This document shows positions 11,418 through 23,100 of a stretch of DNA of 64,000 nt, piece after piece. The notes under the pieces were generated by a model. It worked only from the letters and a program-made list of their open reading frames with translations, had not been told where the DNA came from and made no database searches. Positions within the stretch are counted from its first letter, which is position 1. Every line of letters starts with the position of its first letter. The position numbers and the translations under genes are program-made. The DNA is from Aurifilum marmelostoma. Its lineage: Eukaryota > Ascomycota > Sordariomycetes > Diaporthales > Cryphonectriaceae. The DNA lies in contig JAMXSV010000024.1 in NCBI GenBank assembly GCA_027559495.1, positions 744,001 through 808,000 on the forward strand, given 5' to 3'.

Positions 11418-12374
11418 ATGATGAGATTTCCAGTCGCACTAGTCAAGACAACTGTCACTCTTCAACAGCTGGCACAGGATTCTCTGTTCTCCTTGAGCTT
11501 GCTATGGGACTTCATCGAGAGTGATTTCTTCACATTTGCGGTCCCCAATACTGCATTCGGCTTCTTCGGTGCCCTCGCCTCACCGCTGATGGTCGAGGGC
11601 CCGTCTCTCTCTGGCACGCGCCTGCTATCGCAACTTTGCCTCTCCCGTCTTCCCAAGATTTTCGCCTTCAATATTGGGAACCTCCTGATCTTCGACCTCG
11701 ACAATCAACGGGCCCCTAGTGCCGTGGCCGAGGACCGCATCAACAAGCCATGGCGTCCAATTCCCCAGGGCAAGATCACCACAGAGCAGACTCGTCGCTT
11801 AATGTTTGCCGCTGTGCCAGTGGCGCTGGCATTAGACTACTTCCTCGGTGTCTGGAGGGAGGGCATCCTGATCCATGTTCTCACATGGATGTACAACGAT
11901 CTAGGCGGTGGGGACGAAGCCTTTGTGCGCGAGATAATCATCTCCGTGGCCTACGGCATGTTCAACAGCGGGTCCCTCAAGGTAGCCGTCGGGGCGGACC
12001 AATCATTCAGCACACTCGGTATTGCCTGGACCATACTCATCAGCGGTGTCATCCTGACGACGATGCAGGTGCAGGACCTGAAGGACCGCGAAGGCGACTG
12101 CACGCGTGGCCGCAAGACCATTGTGCTCTTCCTCGGCGAGCAGGTCTCTCGGACATCCATCGCCTTCTTTGTGTGTTTTTGGTCATGCGTGAGCAACTTC
12201 TTCTGGTGCTTGGGGCCTGTACTCAGTTTCTTGTATTTCTCGTTGGCTGCGGTGGTGACGTTGCGGGTCATGTTTATTCGCACTTCGAGACAAGATGATG
12301 CTCGTACTTGGAAATGGTGGTGTCTTTGGCATGCTTTCCTTTACACCATGCCCATTCTGAAACTCATTTCTTGA
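11418..12374 (+). CDS. UbiA-superfamily membrane enzyme (prenyltransferase or membrane terpene cyclase)
   Basis: A single-exon, 318-residue integral membrane protein. The first Asp-rich motif is NLLIFDLDNQ (residues 88-97), followed by EDRINKPWRP (105-114). The second is QDLKDREGD (219-227). These bind the Mg-diphosphate of prenyl substrates in the UbiA family. Several hydrophobic spans separate and follow them. The start at 11418 (a second Met follows at 11421) was chosen because the upstream extension runs through a G16 tract and lacks structure. UbiA members include polyprenyl-aryl transferases of quinone and heme pathways, but this short form with the NQ/EDRINKPWRP signature resembles fungal secondary-metabolism members, including fumagillin Fma-TC-type terpene cyclases. 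That link is recalled from the family, not shown by alignment. The neighbouring P450, FAD oxidase and regulator favour secondary metabolism. Confidence 0.85.
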   Translation: MMRFPVALVKTTVTLQQLAQDSLFSLSLLWDFIESDFFTFAVPNTAFGFFGALASPLMVEGPSLSGTRLLSQLCLSRLPKIFAFNIGNLLIFDLDNQRAPSAVAEDRINKPWRPIPQGKITTEQTRRLMFAAVPVALALDYFLGVWREGILIHVLTWMYNDLGGGDEAFVREIIISVAYGMFNSGSLKVAVGADQSFSTLGIAWTILISGVILTTMQVQDLKDREGDCTRGRKTIVLFLGEQVSRTSIAFFVCFWSCVSNFFWCLGPVLSFLYFSLAAVVTLRVMFIRTSRQDDARTWKWWCLWHAFLYTMPILKLIS

Positions 12375-12734
12375 CCGTGTAAGATCAAGACTAATGTCTT
12401 TTAGTGAATTATGGACAGTTGAAGTGTCCTCGCTGGCAACTCGCTGAGAAACGGGACACGCTATAAGGCATCAAAATGTATTTAAATCCTAGAACAACCA
12501 GGTGTGAAATATAATTTTTTTCTTAGAGCCCGATGTCATAGAAAACCATCAACTAATCGGTTGTTGACTATAAATGTACAGGTGTATTATATCGCGCCGA
12601 CCACAGGAAATCTCATCAATGGTGAATATAACACCACTCAGCAACCAATGGTAGCCAAGTCACCGTGGTCAGAATGATCAACGTAACGCTGAGAAAAAGA
12701 ATGCGACCTCCGTATATGCATACTAACAAAGACA

Positions 12735-12797
12735 AAGAAGAAGAAGAAGAAGAAGAAGAAAAAGAGAAGAGCTGTGAGAGCTGTAAGAGCTGTGAGG
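12735..12797 (+). repeat. AAG trinucleotide repeat plus 9-bp tandem repeat
   Basis: Eight AAG units (12735-12758) are followed after a short gap by three near-identical 9-bp units of the type GCTGTGAGA at 12771-12797. The location is intergenic. Confidence 0.8.
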
Positions 12798-13830
12798 GCG
12801 TGATGGCGTCAGCGGGGGAAAACAATGTGGTGGTGTTTGCAGCTTATCTCCGGAGCTGGCATTTCAAGGTCCCGGAGTCACAGTAATAAGCATGTCAAGA
12901 GGCCTTTTCGGAAGAGCAAGTCCTTCAACCACAGGAGTCATTGTGAAATTTGACCCCGTGGTAACCTGCTATATTGCCGTCACCCCTCCGGCTCCCCATA
13001 TATCGAACGCTCATCAGTGACACTATGGCAGCAATAATTATTCGACCGCAGGAGCGAAAGATTCCCCATCCAGGGCAAATTCCGATCCGCTTCAAAGATG
13101 ATAGTCAACCGAGGGTCCTTTTGTAATGCCCCCGAGGATCTGCGGAAAACGTGGCAAGAAGTCACACAACCGGATCCTTCTCTTGCCACCTAAAGCACAG
13201 CCATATTGAAGTTTATTTAGACCTTTTGCATATTATTACATGTTACACGGCGTTATGACTGCATCCCCGTCCAATACTAAAACGTCGCCACTCACCATGC
13301 TCGGAAAACAAAAGGATGCCGCTGATGTTCCGGCTGTCATCCTGAAAATAGTATTACATGCTGGAATCGCGACTGCCTTTGAACCAGCCGGGCTATTCCT
13401 GCTCTTGACATCCATATAATATCAGCACCTGAGGGAATGGTCTCTTAGGGTATTTGTGTTCGCGCACAATAATGTTGCGTAGTTTAATCGAAAAGCGTAG
13501 GAAAGCAGCAACAGCGTACAGTGTTCGGATAAGACAATCAAGGACTTGGTGGGACCTCGGAGCTGATAGCTGTAATCATGCCTCGTTGGTACAAGTGGCC
13601 GACGTTGTATTGTGCCACAATGCTGAGCGGCGTGAAGCCTGCATATGCGGCCACTGTACAACGTATTGGCCACTGGGCACTTTGGCCGTCGGACCCCAAA
13701 TTTCAACATCACTATTTCATTCTTCATTCGTCCGGACGGATCAACGTTTCACCACATGTCGATGCCAATGATACACCTTCTGCGCCCCAGCTGCAGATAA
13801 GCGAAGTAGTCTATCTCACCCTCTATCGAT

Positions 13831-13842
13831 CCCCCCCCCCCC
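13831..13842 (+). repeat. C12 homopolymer in the FAD-oxidase leader
   Basis: Twelve consecutive C residues lie about 140 bp upstream of the chosen start codon at 13983. The length may be inexact in the assembly. Confidence 0.8.
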
Positions 13843-13982
13843 TACTCCTTCCCCTTCCAGGTGATGCTGACCTCACTTATCCCAGCTTTGGTCCTTCTAT
13901 ATTATATGAGAGACATAGCTTCAGTCCCGGTCCATTCTTGAAGGAAGCACACAACAATTGGACAAAGAGCAAAAGGAGCACA

Positions 13983-15879
13983 ATGTTTGGGAGGATCAGA
14001 ACAAGAACCCAGGTCCGCGTGGTGGCTTGGACCGCAGTCGCGGCCGTGATAGGCGCCATCTGGATCGCCAGATCGTCAAAACCACACCAGATCTGCCGCT
14101 GCTTTCCAGGCGATGCCTGCTGGCCTTCTCCAGATGACTGGATATCGCTGAACAGCACACTGGACGGCAAATTGATTGCTACAGTGCCTATCGCCAGTCC
14201 GTGTCACGACGACTTTCCTGGCGTGAGCTACGATGCAGAACTGTGCGCCTACATCCAGGACCACTGGGTTGTGCCAAGCCTTCACGAGCAGACCACGCAT
14301 TCGACAATGGCTGGCTATTTTGCGAACATGAGCTGCGATCCGTTTGCGGGTCGCGACGCCTCGTGTACTGTTGGTGCTTACGTCCAATATGCCGTGAATG
14401 CGTCAACAGCTGCCGACTACACTAATACCATAGCCTTTGCGCAAGAGCACAATGTGAGGTTGATTATTCGGAATACAGGCCACGATTACCTAGGAAAGTC
14501 ATCTGGAGCTGGGGCGCTAGCAATCTGGACCCATAATATTAAAGACAAGACCATTCTCGACTATGAATCAGCAGCATATACGGGCAAGGCCATCAAACTT
14601 GGCGCCGGTGTCCAGGCCGGCGAGGCACAGGCATTCGCAAATGCCGAGGGCTACGTCGTCGTCGCGGGAGTCTGTCCCACCGTAGGGGTCGCGGGTGGCT
14701 ACACACAAGGAGGCGGGACATCGCCGCTTGGGTCACAGTTTGGCATGGGAGCCGATCAAGTTCTTGAGTGGGAGGTAGTCACGGCCGACGGGCGACTTCT
14801 CACAGCGACATCGACCGAGAATGAAGACTTGTACTGGGCGTTGACGGGCGGTGGTGGTGGCACATATGGCGTGGTGCTCTCCATGACGGTCAAACTTCAC
14901 CCCAACATGGCCACAGCTGGGGCTGTTCTCCAGTTCTCAGACTCGACAGGCGTCTTCTGGAATGTTATCACATCATTTCTGCAGAATCTTCCCGCAGTCT
15001 TAAAAGCTGGTGGTACAGTATACTGGCAGGTCATCCCGCCCAATGTCTTTGTGATCCCCCAGACATATCTCCCGGGTGGGACAGCTCAACAGCTAGGACG
15101 ACTGCTGCAGCCCACAATTGCAGCTCTAGATCGAAGTGGAATACCTTATGGTTAGTAGGAGTTTCCTCTTTCCACCGTCTAAAGAACAGCCCTCTATAAG
15201 CCTGTGAAACACTAAATTTTTGGATGTTCATGCAGGCTACTCAACCGCCGACTACTCTACGTTTCAAGATGCATTCAAGACAATGAATCCGGAAATGAAT
15301 ATTACCGAGATGAATATCGGCGGCCGTATCGTGCCAGCCTCGCTTGTAGGTTCAAACAAGCCTGCGTCTAGCCTGGCAAATGCTATCAAGACTATGTTGG
15401 CCAATGGTGGCATCTTTGCTGGTATCAGCATGGATGTTTCCAAGCCGCCGACCTCCCCTAATTCTGTCCACCCTCAGTGGCGCGATGCCGTCTTCCTCGC
15501 CTTCTATGGAATGTAAGTGACCATTATTAGTGTCAAAACAATCGCGTGACAAACCTTTTCTGCGTTGCCTTTGCTAACACCCAGGATTACCAGGCCCTAT
15601 GACAATCACAACAAGACAGCAAACATCGTGGGTCAGAATATTGTCACAAATGTGCTGTCCCCAGCTATCGAGGACCTCACTCCAGGGGGCGCCGCATATC
15701 TGAACGAGGCCGACAGAAACCAGCATGATTGGCAGCAAGTATTCTATGGGGATAACTACGCACGACTCCTGCAGATAAAACGGAAATACGATCCGACCGA
15801 GACCTTTTGGGGTCACACGGCTGTGGGAAGTGAGGGATGGAAGATCACACCGGATTGGCGCCTTTGCAAGAAAAGCTAG
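13983..15879 (+). CDS. BBE-like FAD-linked oxidoreductase, membrane-anchored or secreted
   Basis: A 579-residue flavoenzyme of the VAO/berberine-bridge-enzyme-like family, from exons 13983-15150, 15236-15512 and 15585-15879. An N-terminal hydrophobic segment (about residues 13-29) acts as signal or anchor, and sequons and cysteines follow. The FAD-binding domain shows RNTGHDYLGKSSGAG with His167, and GVCPTVGVAGGYTQGGG with Cys231; these are the residues that carry bicovalent flavin in this family. The C-terminal BBE motif is present (YGDNYARLLQIKRKYDP). Members oxidise alcohols, sugars or amine-bearing metabolites with oxygen and are frequent in fungal metabolite clusters. The start at 13983 was chosen because it begins the anchor segment directly. 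It follows the UbiA gene in the same direction and could act on the same pathway product. The substrate is unknown. Confidence 0.9.
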
Positions 15880-16103
15880 GATCGCCTGGCGTAGTAAGTC
15901 GTTTGAGATGTGGTTTGATATACCTTCAATTCTTCAGCACATTTATGATCAAGAGCTACATTGAACATCTATCACTGAATGGAACCAATGCCGCTAGCTA
16001 CTTTGCTATGCCGAAATCCATATGCCAAACTATGATATGGGGACATCTCCTTTTTGAAGCACCATCAGATGAGCAATACTGGTGGCGCCAATATTTCAAA
16101 ACC

Positions 16104-17111
16104 TCAGTCTTCAGTTTTCTTATCCTGCATATGCAACTGACGCCGTAGAGCATTGGCAATCTGCTCATCTTTCAGCTGCTCCAATGCGCTCTCATCGCTT
16201 TGATCTCCCGCCTTGAGCACATGCTTCTGGAAGGAGTCAATGGCTAAATAAGATAGTCAGTCATTGTTTACTCCTATAGAATGTCGGGTTAGTACTTTAC
16301 CTTTGTCAAGATAGTCTTCATTCTCCTCGGCCTTTCGACCACCTCCCATCCCCTCTTGAAGTCGATCCTTCATCTTGTCGAGCGCAGATTTGTTCTCTTC
16401 CTCCTTCCGACGTCGTTCTTCGTCGGCAGCCTTGCCAGTGATCTTGTCGAGGAAACTCGGTTTCTCGTGGTCGTGCGTCGCCTTCTTGACAGCTTCCTCG
16501 TCATCGTCGTCCCAGTGATCCTTGAGTCGCTGAAGAATACCTTCATTCTCCCGTTTCTCTTGCTGAACCAGTTCAAGCGCTGCCCGTACATCAGCCTCCT
16601 CACGGTCCAACTCTGCTGCCTTCTTCTCTCGAGCCTCTTTGCCCGTAATCTTGTCCAAAAAGCTGGGCTTGTCAGCGACGTCGTGCTCCTTGTGAGCATG
16701 AGCCACTGGGCTCTCGCCAGTCGGCTCGCCATCGAAGTGATCCTTGAGCCTGTCCATGAAGCTCTCGTTCTCCTTCTTCTCCTCGGCAATCCTCTTGAGC
16801 TTGTAGTTGAGCTCAGCCTCCTGCTTCACCAGCTCAACCGCTTTCTTCTCCCGCTCTTCCTTGCGGTTGAGCCTATCCAGGAGGCTCTGCTTGTCGTGCT
16901 TGGATTCCATGCCCTCGTGGTGGCTACCGTGATGTCCAGAGCCGGCAATGAGTCTTTCAATCAAGTCTCTCTCCGGCTCGGGCTCGGGCTGCGAGGGCGC
17001 GGAAAGGGCTTCAGCTCCCTGACCCGTTTGAGCGGTGACTGGCTCCGAGGCTTTTGGCTCTTGAGAATCATCCCCGGATACCTTGTGCTTGAGCTTCTCA
17101 ATGTAATCCAT
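16104..17111 (-). CDS. Charged coiled-coil protein with internal repeats, function unknown
   Basis: Two exons (17111-16301 and 16243-16104), joined over a 57-bp intron with an ACTAAC branch site, give 316 residues rich in Glu, Lys and Asp. There is no signal peptide or membrane span. Three imperfect repeats can be seen, each a block like PSFLDKITGK or ESFMDRLKDHF followed by a helical stretch of the type KEAREKKAAELDREEA and ending in LKDHWD/LKDHFD. A fourth, shorter version starts near the N terminus (QSLLDRLNRKEEREKKA). The helices suggest a coiled coil or an intrinsically disordered, stress-type protein. The product is not recognised. It converges with the FAD oxidase, 224 bp away. A 74-codon open frame ends 4 bp before its start (17340-17116) and could be an upstream ORF. 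Confidence 0.78.
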
Positions 17112-20100
17112 GTTATTAGCCTTGTTCCCCAGTAATAACGTCGCTTATGAGTTCTGAGATGATCCAGGTCACTATGGCTGTGTCACAGTTCGGGCAGCAA
17201 AGGTGGACAATTTGGAAAGTCGAGGAGCCGCGAGAGGCAGCAGTTGAAGAGTCAAACGGACTCTCGAGTGCCCAGGAGGGGAAAAAAGCCAAGAGGACAG
17301 ACAGCTCGGTTTGTATCATCAACGGACCATTTTGAGCCACTCAATCCAGTGAGACCCTCATCTCCACTTTTATCGATGACTTGGCAGGATAGGCGAGCTT
17401 GGATAGCCTTTCTTCAGGGTCTCCGCCGCATTCCGGTCCAGGGTTCCCTTCGAGAAGCCAGGAACTGATTCCAGGGTTCTATCGGTTGATAGCAAACGAC
17501 GACATTCAACATTTGCACCAGACTCAGACAAGAAATGGAGCACCATACACTGACAATGGTTGCAATATTTTCGGGAACCGACCATGCGTTGTGCTGCGGT
17601 GCTACCTTCTAGGTCTACTCAGCGAAGCTTGCACCCTCATAAAGCGGCCTTTCAGTACTAATGGGCTAAGGTCAGAGTAAGGCTTGAGGCATGATCAGTA
17701 GGTCCCTTTGATTTGGTAGTTGATGTGATTATGTAAAGACGGGCAAAGGTCTGGGTCGGCCTGGGTCCGGTTATAACAACCCGTTATGCAGCATCTTAGA
17801 CATGCAGATATTGTGGAAGCTCAGAAACGGTTAATAAAGCCTATTACATAGTGCTACTTAAATTGACATCCGAAATTGAGCGAAACTGCTCGCTGGATAT
17901 GTGACATGACACTTACAAGCAAAGTATTAGCTCACCAGATCATGCCTAAAGCAACTATAGCTGAGCGAGCACATCGTCTTCATCCGTTCTCTTCTCTACC
18001 TCTTTTCTCACCGTGCATCCTTAGTACTTCTTCGTGGCGATGTTTCATATACTTTGATTATCAGTGAAGCCGGAGGAAACATCAGACGATGCTGCTCAGC
18101 AAGCAGTAGGAGAGCAAGGGACATATGTGATGGCAAAAAAAAGACAAATGTATTAATTCAGGACGATAATCCTGAGAAAGTTATCCCTTGATTGATCAAG
18201 TTCCACCGTCCCTTGACATGCGTATCATTCACATGTGGGTACACAGAAGTTTTGTTCCCCTCCAAAAACAGTTCAGGTTGCCCTGTGGTCTAAGTCCATT
18301 CTCCTGTGCTCTTCAAATCATAAACCAGAGTAAAAAGAAAAAGGGTATTGCATCTGTGAAGCGCCGTGTAGTCCGTCTATAACCCAAGACTGCAAAAGGA
18401 AAGAAAGAAAGAAAAAAACAAGATAAAAATTTTTCCTTCATCCCAAAGACGCCAAATCCATCACTGATCCCTCTTCTGAAAACGTAACAGAGACTGTCAT
18501 GCAGGAAACCGCACAACAGAGGGTGCTTTGCCAAGCGTCGAGCCCGTGGAAATTATGGTCGACAGTCGATGCTGAAAGAAGCAGCCATTCACGCCAATCG
18601 GCTCCCTCGTTGTCGTTGTTGTGACATTTCTTGGCAAGGTATTGCCGATGTGGTTGTTTATTTGGGCTTGGGTGGGTTGGGCTTCGGGGTGGTAGCCGAT
18701 GTGTCGTACGCTCCGCGAGGCATCTTGAGTGTGGGTTTTTTTCTTCTTCTTTTTCCTTTTTTTTTCTTTTTTTCAATCCGCTTCCAACAACGTAGTGGAC
18801 GAGAGAGTGAAGGGGAGAGAGCGAAAGACGATCGGTGGCCGGTTCTTCTGTGCGTACAGACGAAAAGAAGATGGCTACCTTATGCCAAGGTGCAAGTTGC
18901 AGGTGTGTGGGTCGTGTTGACGATGTGTTGTTGCGCTGTCGCGAGGTGGATGTCGACTATATCTTAGCGTCCCTTATTGTATGGTGGAAGGCTTCTAGAA
19001 TTATTACTGTGGGCCTTTTTGGATCCGGTAGGATGGAACGAATGCAACCTTGAAAAGAAAAATTTGGTTTTGTTGGTTTTGGACCACCTGCTGGACGAGA
19101 ACAGATCAGGTTTGGGAGTGAGCTGGCTTGGGGTTGGAAGAACCGGTCTCGAGAGGGAAAATATCGAGCGGAAGCACGGTTCTAAAATACTTTTGCACCA
19201 GAATGTGAAGCCCGTAACAAGCACAGATCTCTGGCGGTGTAGAGCGGCATCTCTGGGAAATTTTTTCTGGACAGGGGAGCACTGCAAGTCAGTGGCCCAC
19301 CATGTCCTGGACAATGAACGAGGATCCGAGGATTGGCAGAGACCAAGCCCTAGGGGAAGTATCCGATTTGGTAGGGCTGGGAACGTTTTGGCTGGTCCCC
19401 GGGGAAAGGGTGTTCTTTTGATGCTATCTCTCTCTCGGGCCCCCGGCTCGCTCGAAATTGCGATTGTTTCAGACGTTTCCATGTTAACTTGCTCAAAGGG
19501 TATTTTCCCACTCTTTCTATTGAATCCTAAGTGATCTATCATTGAACTTGCTGCTGAAGCTGGTGGTTTATCTTTTCATCTGCTCATGCATACGTATGCT
19601 CCGTCGAGCAGGGAGCAATAGCTATGTCCAAGACCGTCGAGCTCCAGGCAGATTCTGCCGTATGTCATTGTGCCCCCTCTTTGACCGGGGACAAGAAGGA
19701 AAAAGAAAAGGATAAGGAAGGGAAGACCAAAAAAAAAAAAAATAGGTCGCCGTAGACACCGCCATGTGGCAGCCCTGGAGGGTGGGTCATGAGCATGACC
19801 GCAACGAACCCTCGGACAGCACGATGAACACACTTGACGACATGATCTGTCTTCCTGGTCGGGCCGTGGCAGGTTGCGAAACCGGTGGCGTCTCACCGGC
19901 GGTCAAACACATTGCCCATGAGTGCTTATTTTCGGACGAACGATTAGCAAGGCAAACTATACTGTTTAATTATTCCTCGCTAGGTCAGTGAGACATTGTG
20001 GCCCATATCAGGTACACGGGAAGGAAAGTTCTTCAAGGAGGAGGGTGCGGCGGACTTAGATCTGGTAAGAGAAGGGGCGGTCTATCAGATGTCAATCTCA

Positions 20101-23100
20101 TGGCTAAACCAGCCTCAGCCGCTCCATCGATTTGCTCCGATCTCAGGACAAACCCGCCCTTGCCTTCATCATCAAACAAATCATGCAGCCTCACATTTGT
20201 TGTCGTACCTGCTTCTGCAGACCATGCCACTGTTACTCTGATGAGCCGGGTGCCGTACGTCTTACAGGGGGGAGAGGGTTCCAATTTAGGGGGTTACAAC
20301 ACTACGAGACCGGGCTGACGCCCTGCCTGGACACCAATCAACCCGGCCTGTCAAAAGAGATACAGGATTTGATGCACAGACCAGTGTCTTCACCGACAGA
20401 TGGCTTGTCCCATCCATATACTATGAACATCGGTCGACTGTTCCAGAAAAGAGATGCCCGAAGAGCCCGGTCCAGGTTTCGGCCCAAATAACGCCGGGCC
20501 CATGTTTCAACAGCGGCTCAGGGAGACAGGAAGGGGTATCCATTATCATGACATCCTTCGCGGCCGCTTCCGAGAAGCAGAAAAGAGAGAGAATGTGTCA
20601 TGCTCAACAGGGGAGAGTCCACATCAGGGGTTCTTCCTTCTTGGCGAGAATTCTCAGAGAGAATGGCTTTTGTTCATGTTCTTCTTCTTCTTCCAAAGGT
20701 CGGCCCTGAACCACCGGTGATTGGAAACCTTGTCGTCTGTGAGACGTGCTGTGCTTGCTCTCAACCCGGTCCGTATTTTTCGGTTCACTACCGAGGATGC
20801 CGCTCTTCGACCGTCTCCCAAGCCCGTGGCGTACCTTTTCACATGACCTAGACGCCATGTGTCGTGATGGTCTGGGCGCGGTCTAGGATCCCAGACTCTT
20901 CTATCGGACCCCGGACCCGTGGCGGGTATGTATGTCTATCGTACCGTGTTCTTGCTTCCTCGATCTCCTTCTCTCTCTGTCTCTCTCTTATGTTCTTCTT
21001 TCTCAATTCAGCAGGCCCCCGGTCTCGCCTCCACCGAAAGAACATGCCCACTCGGGATCCACCACGTGCGGCTTGTCCGGGCCTTACTTAGTACGCCTCC
21101 CAGCCCTGTCAGTCCCCACCAGAACCTGCAGACTGGCACCTGGGAAGAGGCGGCCCCACAGATCTTTTTTCCCAGGGTTCACAAGTCAGTTCGGCGGTGT
21201 CCTCTCTCCTATAGAAGCTCGATTTGGAAGAATGGAAAATCTCCCAACCACGTCGTGTCATCACCGTCGATAGGCCTAGAATCGACGGTCTGACGCGTTG
21301 GGCCCCAAAGAGAACATGACTTCGAGTCAGCACACCGGCTATATGATATATTTTCTCCCCCATAGCAGCAAGTCAGAGCCTATAGGTCTATACCAACACT
21401 CTTTCTACCAGCCACACGTGAATCAGGAGATTTAGATTCAGCGGGCAGGGTGGTGATGGCGATCAAATCCGGACATCAGCTTCAGCTTGGTTTTGAGAGG
21501 TGGAAGACAGAGATTTCTGGCGGTGAAGGTGGTCCTTGCCGTTTGAGATCAAGCTTTGTCATTTTTCATTTTTCGAGTTCCCTTTCCTTTTTCTCTAATT
21601 CATTTATTGACTTGTAACTCAAAGGTGGTCGAACAAGTGTGGTTCACGGCATGGGGAATAACTTTCCTTCGGGATCGATCTAAAATCGGAATTGCGGCGT
21701 CCCAAAATTTGCGGTTGGCGATAGCCACATCTGAAGCCACATCTCGCTCTTTGAAGCCTCAAAAGGATCTATCTCACCCGGTTGTGAATGAGGTGGCTGG
21801 GTGTCAGATTGCATGACAGCGGCGAGATCGAAGCGAGCACACTCCGACGTCCCGAACTCGGCGGCTTGTCATCTCTGTTTGGCTCAATAGACTATGAGCA
21901 GGATATCACTAGAATGAGGGGCACTGTGAGTCTGACACTCCGATTCTCTTTTCAAAATGGCCCTGAAGGTTTGATTGATTCTCTGCAAGATTGACGAGGG
22001 GTCTTGAAAAAGATGATAGACCAGTCAGCAGTGAAGGTACAAGTATTCATGATAAACTTGGCCCTTCCAAACACCTGGGCAGGAGTACACAGAGCTTGCT
22101 CATCAGCACATTACACGGACAGGCTTGCCGCGCTGAAACGAGGGATGTAATCACATTGAAGCTTCTTTTGCTCGCCATTCGCCGTCCCATGACTTTCGGT
22201 AACAAAGAGGCTGAGACGGGATGATCACCGCCTTGGCTGGTGGCCTGGTGCCTGGTCCATAATTTGTGGATCGTGAGGTAACCCAGTTGAAAGGCGCATG
22301 GTCACATCACATTGGATTATCAAGCTTCAGCCTAGGGTCGCGTCTAATGCAGGAAGAAGACGCGGTGTGCAACAGCTTCACCCCCACACTCGTGTCTCCT
22401 GGCGTAGAACCATGACAAAGCCTTGAGCATAAGCAAGGGGCGGGGAGTCGGTTCATGATTCCCTGAGACGTAATGACCGGATGATCATTAGAGTTCCATA
22501 CAATGTTTTTTAAACAAAAAAAAAGTATTCCATCACACGAAGAGTCTCCGTCAGGTTGGTCATTTTGCCGAGGGTCTTCATAGAAGGAGGGGAAGGGAGG
22601 GGGGGGAGAAGAGGGTAACGAACTTGGAGGCTCAACCTCGGGAAGTCTTTTGTCATCAATTGAAAATACAAATCCACACTTTGGGGTGACATCAAGACAT
22701 AATGAACCTCCGAACTCAAGCACGGCCGCAGACAGCAAATTGTGATGAACTCTATTTCAGCCGTCTTCGTCTCGGCTACGAAGCGAGCCGCCGTGGCAAG
22801 CGACGGCCAGGAGGAAGGGAGCTGAAGCCGCAGAATGCCCCAGGACCCGGAACTCCCTTCCGTGCATTATACATCATTCCCAGAAGGAGGAGAAAAAGTA
22901 AAGAAATACCTGAGACTAATCATATAGGCTAGTCTTAAATTGTCGATCCCGCACCATAACGAGGAGCACTTGATGGCTATCACTCTCGTCAGGCTACGTA
23001 AGCAAAAGTGAATAATAATCAATTGTCAAATAACATAGCCACCCAAAGACGCTATGTGCGCTATGAGTCCCCCGACGCAGTGCCATCTCCGAACGTGTTC

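Larger units (their letters stand above)
12375..13982. other. Intergenic region between the UbiA and FAD-oxidase genes
   Basis: This 1.6-kb stretch carries simple repeats near 12735-12797 and a C12 run close to the next gene, but no supported gene. Open reading continues upstream of the FAD-oxidase start (from 13578) without any conserved feature and through the C12 run, so it is treated as leader sequence. Confidence 0.55.

Noticed and set aside
16356..17135. Open frame of 259 codons on the plus strand, Leu/Val-rich
   Set aside because: It is antisense to the coiled-coil repeat gene; Glu/Lys codons read as Leu/Phe/Val on the other strand.
18964..19542. Overlapping open frames on both strands (192 and 185 codons)
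   Set aside because: Neither has a motif, a signal or splice partners, and they overlap almost fully on opposite strands.
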